Shown here: one piece after another, positions 1 to 6,587 of the stretch
How the letters are laid out: every line of letters starts with the position of its first letter
Numbering within the stretch: the stretch's first letter is position 1
Source of the DNA: Acidimicrobiales bacterium
Lineage (GTDB): Bacteria; Actinomycetota; Acidimicrobiia; Acidimicrobiales; VFJN01
Length of the DNA: 14,040 nucleotides
Direction: 5' to 3'
Assembly (NCBI GenBank): GCA_016936035.1
Contig: JAFGPU010000335.1
Coordinates: forward strand, 1-14,040
Translations under genes and position numbers: made by a program
The notes under the pieces: model-generated
What the model saw: the letters and a program-made list of their open reading frames with translations, nothing else
Database searches by the model: none
What the model was told of the DNA's origin: nothing

Positions 1-1618
1 CATGGCCGGCATCCCGATGCTCACGGCAATGGGACTCGCGGCTGCCGCAACGGTCGCCGTGGCCGTGCTCATCGCGCTCACCCTGCTGCCCGCACTGCTC
101 GGCTTCGCGGGCGACAAGGTCGAGCGCACCCGCTGGCGCGGGCTGCTCGCCGCCGGGTTCGTGGCGGTGGGCCTGGCGGGCACGGGCCTCAAGGTCGACG
201 CGATCTCCGGCGTCGGGTTCGCCCTGGCGCTGATCGTCCTGCTCGCCAGCATCCGGCTCTGGCAGGTGCGGGCCGTCATCGGCGGCGTCGCCCTGGTCGT
301 GGGGCTGGTGGGTGCCATCCTCGGCGTCGATGCGCTCGCAAACGTCGGCCTGGGCCTCGTCGCGGCCGCGGCCCTGGCGAGCGTCGCTGCCCTGGGCGGC
401 GATCTCCTGCGCCGCGAGCTGCCGCGCCGCACGCCGAAGCCGCTGCGCGCCACCGCCGCCTACCGCTGGAGCCGGGTCATCCAGCACCGGCCGTGGACGA
501 CCGCCCTCATCGGTGCACTGACGCTGCTGGTGCTGGCGATCCCGGTGTTCGGCCTGCGCCTGGGCAACTCCGACGAGTCCAACTTCGCGCAGGACACCAC
601 CACCAAGCAGGCCTACGACATGCTGGTCGACGGGTTCGGCATCGGCTTCAACGGGCCGCTGCTGCTGGCGGCCGAGCTGCCCGACGGCACCGATGTCGAC
701 GGGCTCGCGGCCATCACCGACGCGATCGCGGCCGACCCCGGCGTGGCGTTCGCGTCGCCTCCGAGCACCGACGACCCCGACGACCCCGCAGCCGTGGTCT
801 GGCAGGTCATCCCGAACAGCGGCCCGCAGGACGAAGCGACCTCGTCGCTGGTCGAGCGCCTGCGCGACGACGTCCTGCCGCCGGCCGAGCAGGCCGCCGG
901 CGTCGACGTGGCGGTCACGGGCAGCGTCGCGGTCAACATCGACTTCACCGACTACCTCGAGTCGCGGATGCCGTACTTCTTCACCGCGGTGCTGGCGCTG
1001 TCGTTCGTACTGCTGATGATCGTGTTCCGGTCGCTGCTGGTGCCGCTCAAGGCCGTCGTCATGAACATGCTGTCGATCGGCGCCGCCTACGGCATCGTCG
1101 TCGCCCTGTTCCAGTGGGGCTGGCTCAGCGACATCACGGGGGTGCAGCCGGCACCGATCGAGCCGTGGATCCCGATGATGCTGTTCGCCATCGTCTTCGG
1201 GTTGTCGATGGACTACGAGGTGTTCCTGCTGTCGCGGGTGCGCGAGGAGTGGAGCCGCACGGGCGACAGCCGCACCTCGGTGGCCGACGGCCTGGCCGCC
1301 ACCGCCAAGGTCATCACCGCTGCGGCCGCCATCATGGTGTTCGTCTTCGGCAGCTTCCTCCTCGAGAACGACCGCGTGCTCAAGCTGATGGGCACCGGCC
1401 TGGCCGCCGCCATCCTGCTCGACGCCACCGTCGTCCGGATGCTGCTGGTGCCGGCCACGATGGAGCTGCTCGGCGATCGCAACTGGTGGTTGCCCCGCTG
1501 GCTCGATCGCATCCTGCCGAACCTCGACGTCGAGGGCCACGCCGAGCCACCGGCCGACGAGGTGATCGACCTCGGCACCGAGCCCGAGCCTCAGCCGGAG
1601 CGCGCCCCCACCGCCTGA
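1..1618 (+). CDS. MMPL family (RND-type) membrane transporter, C-terminal part
   Basis: This is the C-terminal 538 residues of an MMPL/RND-superfamily transporter, a proton-driven inner-membrane exporter of lipids or other hydrophobic compounds. The reading frame is open at the left edge. The methionine at base 2 lies just before the last helix of the first membrane bundle, so it is internal and the true start is outside the window. Seen: a hydrophobic helix at residues 8-36; an unusual hydrophobic insert at about 46-132; a helix at 166-185; an extracytoplasmic loop at about 186-318; then a second helical bundle at about 324-500 containing SMDYEVFLLSR (402-412), the family's conserved Gly/Asp-Tyr region thought to carry protons. 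The acidic tail is cytoplasmic. Family assignment is firm; the substrate is unknown. The insert contains two related hydrophobic repeats and is not typical of MMPL proteins. A hairpin terminator follows 11 bases after the stop. Confidence 0.92.
   Translation, partial: MAGIPMLTAMGLAAAATVAVAVLIALTLLPALLGFAGDKVERTRWRGLLAAGFVAVGLAGTGLKVDAISGVGFALALIVLLASIRLWQVRAVIGGVALVVGLVGAILGVDALANVGLGLVAAAALASVAALGGDLLRRELPRRTPKPLRATAAYRWSRVIQHRPWTTALIGALTLLVLAIPVFGLRLGNSDESNFAQDTTTKQAYDMLVDGFGIGFNGPLLLAAELPDGTDVDGLAAITDAIAADPGVAFASPPSTDDPDDPAAVVWQVIPNSGPQDEATSSLVERLRDDVLPPAEQAAGVDVAVTGSVAVNIDFTDYLESRMPYFFTAVLALSFVLLMIVFRSLLVPLKAVVMNMLSIGAAYGIVVALFQWGWLSDITGVQPAPIEPWIPMMLFAIVFGLSMDYEVFLLSRVREEWSRTGDSRTSVADGLAATAKVITAAAAIMVFVFGSFLLENDRVLKLMGTGLAAAILLDATVVRMLLVPATMELLGDRNWWLPRWLDRILPNLDVEGHAEPPADEVIDLGTEPEPQPERAPTA
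134..400 (+). repeat. Duplicated hydrophobic insert inside the MMPL gene
   Basis: Residues 52-84 and 95-127 of the MMPL protein can be aligned with a single one-residue gap. They share the pattern V-G-L-x-G-x-x-L-x-V-D-A-[IL]-x-x-V-G-[FL]; the central VDA is at 65-67 and 109-111. Each copy reads as a helix, a short polar turn with Asp, then a second helix. This gives about four extra membrane segments between the two halves of the transporter, where most family members have a short charged linker. The similarity is seen by eye at protein level; the DNA copies have diverged. Confidence 0.6.
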
Positions 1619-1629
1619 GGCAACAGGCC

Positions 1630-1668
1630 CCGGGCTCCCGCGCCGCCCGCCCCGGCGTGGGAGCCCGG
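1630..1668 (+). terminator. Intrinsic terminator after the MMPL gene
   Basis: A perfect 10-bp stem pairs bases 1630-1639 (CCGGGCTCCC) with 1659-1668 (GGGAGCCCGG). Past a single mismatch it continues as an inner 5-bp stem (1641-1645 with 1653-1657) around a 7-base loop. A short pyrimidine run (TCTCTCC) follows rather than a pure T tract, as is common in GC-rich actinobacteria. Confidence 0.7.
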
Positions 1669-1699
1669 TCTCTCCATCTGCCACGAGAACCGCCTGACC

Positions 1700-1728
1700 A
1701 GGGCCCCGTCGGATGTCGGCGGGGCTCT
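1700..1728 (+). terminator. Second hairpin, possible back-up terminator
   Basis: Bases 1700-1710 pair with 1718-1728 as an 11-bp stem with two G-U pairs and a 7-base loop. There is no T tract behind it. It lies 31 bases beyond the first terminator and before the sigma-factor promoter, so it may back up termination. Confidence 0.4.
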
Positions 1729-1787
1729 CGTCGCGCCTACGGTGCGTCCCCTGGGGAGCGGGTCGTCGAGAATTCCGGGACCTTTTC

Positions 1788-1822
1788 GCAACAGCCCGGC
1801 GCACTCGTGCGTGTAGTACCCG
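1788..1822 (+). promoter_or_regulatory. Putative ECF-type promoter of the sigma-factor gene
   Basis: GCAAC at 1788-1792 and CGTGTA at 1810-1815 are separated by 17 bases. The layout resembles promoters recognised by ECF sigma factors. Transcription would begin about 6-8 bases after the -10 box, which falls on the ATG at 1823, so the message would be leaderless. This agrees with the lack of a Shine-Dalgarno sequence. Autoregulation by the encoded sigma factor is inference. Confidence 0.45.
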
Positions 1823-2317
1823 ATGAACACCATGCCGAAGGCTGAGCACCTGGACGTCCCGGCCACCACCGCGTGGAGCACCGACCTCGTCGGCGTGTAC
1901 CGCGACCGCTATGGCAACCTCGTCCGCCTCGCCTACCTGCTCACGGGTCACACCGCCGTCGCCGAGGAGATCGTGCAGGACGCGTTCGTCGCGACGCACC
2001 GCGGCCACGACCAGCCCCGTGATCCCTACCCCTACGTGCGGCGCGCCGTCGTGAACCGGTGCCGATCGTGGGGGCGCAGGTACAAGGTGGAACGGGCGCA
2101 CAACCCCCGCCCGCCCGACCCGGCGGAGCTCGCGGCCGACGAGATGTGGGACGCCCTCGCCACGTTGACCGACCGCCAGCGCACCGCCATCGTCCTGCGG
2201 TTCTACGAGGACATGCCGGACGACCGCATCGCGGAGATCCTCGACTGCCGCCAGGCGACCGTGCGCAGCGCGATCCACCGGGGCCTGCAGTCGCTGCGTC
2301 GGGTGATCGACCTGTGA
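1823..2317 (+). CDS. ECF RNA polymerase sigma factor, SigE-like
   Basis: The 164-residue protein is an extracytoplasmic-function sigma factor, which directs RNA polymerase to a small regulon. Seen: region 2 at about residues 24-85, including a helix ending AEEIVQDAFVATHR (47-60), and region 4 at about 112-162, with the LTDRQRTAIVLRFYEDM stretch (115-131) leading into a helix-turn-helix (133-160). The length is normal for a minimal two-domain ECF factor with no C-terminal extension. The ATG at 1823 fits a leaderless start right behind a promoter-like -10 box; a second ATG at 1832 would remove only three residues. The membrane protein 55 bases downstream is probably its partner or regulator. 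The signal it responds to cannot be read from the sequence. Confidence 0.9.
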   Translation: MNTMPKAEHLDVPATTAWSTDLVGVYRDRYGNLVRLAYLLTGHTAVAEEIVQDAFVATHRGHDQPRDPYPYVRRAVVNRCRSWGRRYKVERAHNPRPPDPAELAADEMWDALATLTDRQRTAIVLRFYEDMPDDRIAEILDCRQATVRSAIHRGLQSLRRVIDL

Positions 2318-2359
2318 GCGCGCGGCCCGTCCAGCACCACCCCTTCGCCCTTCCCCGCC

Positions 2360-2365
2360 AGGAGA
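2360..2365 (+). promoter_or_regulatory. Ribosome binding site of the anti-sigma-like gene
   Basis: AGGAGA lies 7 bases before the ATG at 2373 and fixes that start. It shows conventional Shine-Dalgarno initiation for the second gene of the pair, in contrast to the probable leaderless first gene. Confidence 0.7.
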
Positions 2366-2372
2366 CACCCCG

Positions 2373-3641
2373 ATGAACCTGCTTCAAGACAACGATCGCC
2401 CCGAGATCGAGGACGGCGTCCGCGCCATGCTGCATCGCCTCGCCGCCGACGCCACCGTGAACCCGCCGCACTGGGACGAGCTCACCGAACGGCCCAACGC
2501 CGTCGTCCTGCCCCTCGGGGTCTCCGAGTCGATCGCCGATGCCCGCGACCAGCACCTCGGTCGGGCCCGCCGACCCCGCCTGAGCCTGGCCGCCGCCGCC
2601 GTGCTGGTGCTCGCCGTCGGCGGCGCCCTCGTCGTCGACCGCACCGGCTCCGACCCCGCCGAGGCGCCCGCCGGCGAGACGATCAGCGCGATCTCCCCCG
2701 GCGACCCGTCGTTCGACGCCGGCGCCGCCGCCGCCGTGTGGGCCACCGGCGAGACCGATCCGGTCGCCGCAGCCACGTCGTACCTCCAGGCCATGGGGGT
2801 GCCGACCGCACCGACCAACCCCGCCGACGTGGTCCTGCGGACCCGCGACGACGCGACTGCGGTCGTCGACTGGACGCTCTCGCAGGTCACGGACGCTGCC
2901 GGTACCGCCGGTTCCGCCGCCGGTACCGCCGGTTCCGCCGCCGGCAGCGCCGGCGGGACCGTGTACCTGCGGTCGACCTCGGTCGCCGGGTCGCCCGCGA
3001 CCTGGACGGTCGTCGGCGCCGCCGCCTCGGACGTGGCGCTCGCCGACGTGCACTACGACGGTGGCCAGCTGTCGTTCACGGTCGCCCGCACATCGGAGGC
3101 GGCCGAGCAGCTGGCCGTCAGCGTCTGGGTCGACGGCCAGCCGGTGTCGCTCGGAGGCGACGCCGTCGCCCAGGCGGGGAATGGCAACACCTCGCTCGGC
3201 GAGATGCTCGAGCTGCCGGCCGGAGCCGACGCCCGCGACACGCTGGAGCTGCCGGTCGAGGCCGACGACATCGTCACGCTGCGGGTCGCCCACGTCGTCG
3301 AGGGCCAGGTGCGCTCGGTGACGCAGATGGCGGTGGCCCTGCCCGACGCGGATCCGGCGATCGCCGCCGCCGGTGGCGCCCCGCCGGCGGCCGCCGACGC
3401 CGGTGCCGAGGCGACGGGCCAGGCCGATGCGAGCGCGGGCGGCGCTGCCGGCACGGCCGACGCCGGGGCACAGGGCGACGCCGAGGGCACCGGCTCGGTC
3501 GACACCGAGCTGCCGGGCGGCACCCTGCCGACCCTGCCCGAGCTGCCGCTGCCGACGATCCCCGACGATCAGGACGCCCCGGCACCCTCGCTGCCGGCAC
3601 CGCCCACCACGGCCCCGGGGTCGCCCGACCTCCTGCCGTGA
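2373..3641 (+). CDS. Single-pass membrane protein, putative anti-sigma factor
   Basis: This is a 422-residue protein encoded directly after the ECF sigma gene. Seen: a cytoplasmic N-terminal part (1-66) with acidic and basic helices, one membrane helix (about 70-88, preceded by RARRPR), and a long exported region rich in Ala, Gly and Asp. The exported region holds a Gly-Thr-Ala-Gly-Ser repeat (177-195), a moderately ordered domain (about 195-320), an Ala-rich stretch, and a Pro-rich tail ending near PTTAPGSPDLLP. There is no cysteine at all, so it is not a zinc-type (HxxxCxxC) anti-sigma factor. Position and topology suggest that it holds the sigma factor at the membrane and senses something outside, but no recognised anti-sigma domain is evident. 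It could also be a sigma-controlled envelope protein. Confidence 0.7.
   Translation: MNLLQDNDRPEIEDGVRAMLHRLAADATVNPPHWDELTERPNAVVLPLGVSESIADARDQHLGRARRPRLSLAAAAVLVLAVGGALVVDRTGSDPAEAPAGETISAISPGDPSFDAGAAAAVWATGETDPVAAATSYLQAMGVPTAPTNPADVVLRTRDDATAVVDWTLSQVTDAAGTAGSAAGTAGSAAGSAGGTVYLRSTSVAGSPATWTVVGAAASDVALADVHYDGGQLSFTVARTSEAAEQLAVSVWVDGQPVSLGGDAVAQAGNGNTSLGEMLELPAGADARDTLELPVEADDIVTLRVAHVVEGQVRSVTQMAVALPDADPAIAAAGGAPPAAADAGAEATGQADASAGGAAGTADAGAQGDAEGTGSVDTELPGGTLPTLPELPLPTIPDDQDAPAPSLPAPPTTAPGSPDLLP
2901..2942 (+). repeat. Perfect 21-bp tandem repeat (two copies)
   Basis: Bases 2901-2921 and 2922-2942 are identical 21-base units, each beginning GGTACCGCCGG and encoding Gly-Thr-Ala-Gly-Ser-Ala-Ala. 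A decayed third unit (GGCAGCGCCGG) follows. The unit length is a multiple of three, so copy-number change keeps the frame and only alters linker length in the exported region. Confidence 0.9.
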
Positions 3642-3697
3642 CGATCCTGCGCCCGTCGCCGCCTCCTGCCGCCCCGGCGGCGGGCGCAGACAACCCC

Positions 3698-3780
3698 CAC
3701 GTGGTAGCCCCGGCCGGATAGACCTCCAGGCGAACCCCAGCCCCGCCGGTGAGTCACCGACCGGCCGGGGCTACCGCGTG
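3698..3780. repeat. Long inverted repeat with alternative pairing
   Basis: Bases 3698-3717 and 3761-3780 are 20-base inverted arms with one mismatch (core GTAGCCCCGGCCGG with CCGGCCGGGGCTAC). They are separated by 43 bases. Inside the loop, 3739-3750 (AGCCCCGCCGGT) is a near-copy of the left arm and can pair with the same right arm, so two mutually exclusive hairpins are possible. It lies 56 bases after the anti-sigma-like gene and may act in termination or RNA stability. Confidence 0.55.
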
Positions 3781-3792
3781 GCCCTCTCCAGG

Positions 3793-3821
3793 AAGGACCC
3801 CTCCAGCCCGGAGGGGTCCTT
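3793..3821 (+). terminator. Intrinsic terminator hairpin
   Basis: A perfect 12-bp stem pairs 3793-3804 (AAGGACCCCTCC) with 3810-3821 (GGAGGGGTCCTT) around a 5-base loop. The A/T base pairs at its foot and the following TCGCTTCG are the nearest thing to a T tract. It would end transcription from the sigma/anti-sigma unit before the P450 gene. Confidence 0.7.
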
Positions 3822-3834
3822 CGCTTCGTAGCGG

Positions 3835-3850
3835 CGCCACTACGGTGGCG
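3835..3850. promoter_or_regulatory. Palindrome upstream of the P450 gene, possible operator
   Basis: CGCCAC and GTGGCG are perfect 6-base arms around TACG, 48 bases before the P450 start. A TACGGT resembling a -10 box overlaps it (3841-3846). Another -10-like TACGGG is at 3887-3892, only 5 bases before the ATG. Either could be the promoter; neither has a clear -35 box. Confidence 0.3.
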
Positions 3851-3897
3851 ACCGCTGGCGAGCCAGGCGGGCGCACGACGCGGGGGTACGGGCTTCG

Positions 3898-5160
3898 ATG
3901 ACCATCGACACAGAGACGCAGGTGAGCGCCGGAGAGCTGTTCTGCGACCCGGCGCTGTGGGCCGACATGGACACGTGGCACCGCGAGGTGGCCGCGTTGC
4001 GACGCGAACACGGGGTGGTGCCGGTCGCCGACCTGCCGGGCTTCAGCCCGTTCTGGGTGCTCACCCGCCATGCCGACGTGATCGCGGTGTCACGCGACGA
4101 CACGCGGTGGCGCACCACGCCCCGGGCGGTGATCCGGCCCGACGCCGACGCCCATCGGATCGTCGATGCCGGCATCCCCCCGCCGTCCTCCCTCGTGCAC
4201 CTCCACGGCCCCGACCACCGCGACCACCGCGCCGTCACCAGCGACTGGTTCAGGCCCGCAGCGGTGGCGGCACGGCAGCCACGCATCGACGACATCGCCG
4301 ACCTGTTCGTCCAGCGCATGCGCGACCTCGGCGGCTCCTGCGACTTCGCCTGCGACATCGCCCAGCCCTACGCGCTGCGGGTCATCATGGACGTCTACGG
4401 CGTGCCCGAGCACGACGAGCCGCTCATGCTCGAGCTCACCAGGGGCATCTTCGGCTCCGCCGACCCCGAGTTCGTGGGCGACGCCACCGATCCCGCCGCG
4501 CGGATGCTCGACAGCGCCGCCCGCTTCGCGGCGTACTTCGACGACCTCACCGCCGACCGGCAGGCGCACCCCCGGGACGACCTGGCCACCGTCATCGCCA
4601 ACGGTCAGGTCGACGGCTGCCCGATGGACGACCGGCATCGCTTCTGGTACTTCGTCATCGTCGCCACCGCCGGGCACGACACCACGGCTTACGCCCTCTC
4701 CGGCGGCCTCGAGGCCATGCTGCGCGACCCCGCCCAGTTGCGGGCGCTGCGCGACGATCCCGCGCTGGTGGCCAACGCCGCGGACGAGTGCATCCGGTGG
4801 ACCTCGCCCGTCCGCCACTTCCTGCGGCACGCCACCGAGGACACCGAGGTGGGCGGCGTCGCCGTGCCGGAGGGCGGGCGGGTCCTGCTCTCGTACCCGT
4901 CGGCCAACCGCGACGAGGAGGTGTTCGCCGACGCGAGCACCTTCGACGTCCGGCGCCCGGACGCCGACAAGCTGGTCTCCTTCGGCGCCGGCGCCCACTT
5001 CTGCCTGGGCGTGCACGTCGCCCGGAGGGAGCTGCGCACCATGCTCGCCCGGCTCGGTCGGCACCTCGACCACATCGAGCTGGCCGGCGAACCGTCGTGG
5101 GCGCAGTCGCACTTCGTCTCGGGCGTCAAGCACCTGCCGGTGACCTACCGGTTCCGCTGA
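3898..5160 (+). CDS. Cytochrome P450 monooxygenase
   Basis: The 420-residue protein is a complete soluble bacterial class I P450, which inserts one oxygen atom into an organic substrate using two electrons from a ferredoxin/reductase pair. Seen: HLHGPDHRDHR in the helix-C region (101-111); the oxygen-activating I-helix motif AGHDTT (258-263); the ExxR pair Glu297/Arg300 (ECIR); and the heme loop FGAGAHFCLG (362-371) with Cys369 as iron ligand. All key residues are present and the C-terminus (VSGVKHLPVTYRFR) is normal. The style resembles actinobacterial sterol- and terpene-oxidising families, but no CYP number can be given. No ferredoxin or reductase gene lies in the window, so redox partners must be elsewhere. 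No good Shine-Dalgarno precedes the ATG. The last 35 bases overlap the end of the opposite flavoenzyme gene. Confidence 0.95.
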   Translation: MTIDTETQVSAGELFCDPALWADMDTWHREVAALRREHGVVPVADLPGFSPFWVLTRHADVIAVSRDDTRWRTTPRAVIRPDADAHRIVDAGIPPPSSLVHLHGPDHRDHRAVTSDWFRPAAVAARQPRIDDIADLFVQRMRDLGGSCDFACDIAQPYALRVIMDVYGVPEHDEPLMLELTRGIFGSADPEFVGDATDPAARMLDSAARFAAYFDDLTADRQAHPRDDLATVIANGQVDGCPMDDRHRFWYFVIVATAGHDTTAYALSGGLEAMLRDPAQLRALRDDPALVANAADECIRWTSPVRHFLRHATEDTEVGGVAVPEGGRVLLSYPSANRDEEVFADASTFDVRRPDADKLVSFGAGAHFCLGVHVARRELRTMLARLGRHLDHIELAGEPSWAQSHFVSGVKHLPVTYRFR

Positions 5161-6517
5161 CCTCGACGCCGCTCCGAGACGCGGGGGATGGCCGTGATCG
5201 GCGGCCGAGGACCCGCACCACCATCGACGGGCGCACGAGGGACGCGGGGCCGTCGACCAGACCGGACACCCGGACGACCGCCCGAGCCACCGCCGGATCC
5301 TGCGCCGCAGCGGCGTGCGCTCTGGAGACGTAGCGCCCGACCAGGCGCTGTGCGGTCCCAGGGTCGCCGACGCCGGGAAACGCCAGGTCGGCGCCCGTCG
5401 CCAGCTGCCACGGCGGGCCGAGCTTTTGCGCCAGGCTCTGGTGGAACCGATCCGTGCGCAGCCGGCCGTACCGATCGAGGTGGCGCTGCAGCTCCCTCGC
5501 ACCGAGGGCGGCGACGCTCATGCCCTGCCCGTAGATCGGGTTCGAGCTGCACAGGCTGTCGCCCGTCACGGCGAACCCGTCGGGCAGGCCCCGCACCCTG
5601 TCGTAGCGCCGGCGGACAGCGGCCGGGAACCGGTACGGCACCGGGTCGTCGACGGGCTCGGCGTCGACGATCGCCGCCGCGATGTCGGGGAACTGCAGCG
5701 ACTCGGCGAAGGCGACGAACCCGGGCGGGTCGGTGGGTGGCCGATCGCCGAGGATGCCCGCCAGGGTGACCATGGCCTCCCCGCCTTCCACCATCGCCAG
5801 GACCCCGGCGCGCGGGTGGCGGGGCGTCGGCGCGTTGATCACCGCCAGGTCGCCCCCCAGCGCCGCGGGCCCGAGCCGGTAGCGCCGGGTGGCATAGGCC
5901 ACGTCGATGGGCACCCGGTCCTCCTCCGGGCCGTCGACGCCGAGCCCGCCCAGCCACACCGCCGCCCGCGAGCTGCGCCCGGACGCGTCGACGACCGTCC
6001 CGGCCTCCAGCACCTCCTCGGCGCTGTCGCCGTCCCGTCGCAGCAGCCGGGCGCCCGTGATCCGCCGACCGTCGGGCGATGCGGTCAGTCCCACGACGTC
6101 GCACCGGTCGCGCAGCTGGACGCCCGGGAGCGCGCGCACCCGGGCCCGGAGGCACCCTTCGATGAGGGCCCGGCTGGCGCTGACCGCCACCAGGCCGGAC
6201 CTCGACGGCAGCAGCCGGTGCCCACCCAGGTACATGCGGGTGTCGTCCAGCACGTCCCCTCTGAGGGCGCCCCGCTCGACGAGCGTCTCGGTGAGGCCGG
6301 GGAACAGCCCGTCGAGCATCTGTTGGCCGCGTGCCAGCAGCGCGTGGGCGTGCCGGCCCTGGGCCACCCCTCGGCGCGGGGTGGAGTCGTCGTCCGGGAG
6401 GTGGTCGCGGTCGACCACGATCACCTCGCCGTACCTGTCCGCCAGCACCCGGGCGGACAGCAGGCCCGCCACTCCCCCGCCCACCACGAGCGCTCGCCGG
6501 TCGATCTGCATCGTCAT
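5126..6517 (-). CDS. FAD-dependent monooxygenase/epoxidase-like oxidoreductase
   Basis: The 463-residue flavoprotein belongs to the p-hydroxybenzoate-hydroxylase-like (group A) fold. Seen: N-terminal ADP-binding VVGGGVAGLL (11-20, GxGxxG at 13-18); an acidic end of strand 2 (VVDRD, 34-38); GVAQGRHAHALLARG (50-64), a signature I associate with FAD epoxidases/hydroxylases of polyketide and terpenoid pathways; VVDASGR (175-181); and the FAD-ribityl motif GD (319-320) followed by NPIYGQG (326-332). Such enzymes use NAD(P)H and O2 to hydroxylate or epoxidise a double bond or ring. The open frame extends upstream to 6991, but AGGAGGTG 7 bases before the ATG at 6517 fixes the start. It lies 70 bases downstream of the STAND ATPase gene on the same strand and may be co-transcribed. 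The substrate is unknown. Confidence 0.85.
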   Translation of the reverse strand: MTMQIDRRALVVGGGVAGLLSARVLADRYGEVIVVDRDHLPDDDSTPRRGVAQGRHAHALLARGQQMLDGLFPGLTETLVERGALRGDVLDDTRMYLGGHRLLPSRSGLVAVSASRALIEGCLRARVRALPGVQLRDRCDVVGLTASPDGRRITGARLLRRDGDSAEEVLEAGTVVDASGRSSRAAVWLGGLGVDGPEEDRVPIDVAYATRRYRLGPAALGGDLAVINAPTPRHPRAGVLAMVEGGEAMVTLAGILGDRPPTDPPGFVAFAESLQFPDIAAAIVDAEPVDDPVPYRFPAAVRRRYDRVRGLPDGFAVTGDSLCSSNPIYGQGMSVAALGARELQRHLDRYGRLRTDRFHQSLAQKLGPPWQLATGADLAFPGVGDPGTAQRLVGRYVSRAHAAAAQDPAVARAVVRVSGLVDGPASLVRPSMVVRVLGRRSRPSPASRSGVEVSGTGRSPAGA

Positions 6518-6524
6518 GTCCCGC

Positions 6525-6532
6525 CACCTCCT
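6525..6532 (-). promoter_or_regulatory. Strong Shine-Dalgarno of the flavin monooxygenase
   Basis: On the minus strand AGGAGGTG lies 7 bases before the ATG at 6517. It decides the start against the much longer open frame that reaches 6991. Confidence 0.85.
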
Positions 6533-6565
6533 GCGTCGCAGTCGATGGTCCACGCGACCGGTGCT

Positions 6566-6579
6566 CGGTCTCCAGACCG
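6566..6579. promoter_or_regulatory. Short palindrome between ATPase and flavoenzyme genes
   Basis: CGGTCT-CC-AGACCG has perfect 6-base arms and lies in the 70-base gap, 9 bases beyond the ATPase stop codon. It could be a protein-binding site for the flavoenzyme gene or a weak hairpin. No T tract follows on the minus strand. Confidence 0.25.
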
Positions 6580-6587
6580 GATCGTGC

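Noticed and set aside
2..4. ATG at the left edge as the start of the MMPL gene
   Set aside because: It falls just before the last helix of the first membrane half, so most of the N-terminal half is missing. The true start lies outside the window.
2901..2955. Possible CRISPR or satellite repeat
   Set aside because: There are only two contiguous in-frame copies with no spacers, inside a coding region. It is a protein linker repeat.
1941..3293. 450-residue minus-strand open frame over the sigma and anti-sigma genes
   Set aside because: It has Gly/Arg/Asp-rich composition without domains and is opposite real genes.
4090..5502. 470-residue minus-strand open frame over the P450
   Set aside because: It is antisense to the P450, whose catalytic motifs are complete, and shows no family signature.
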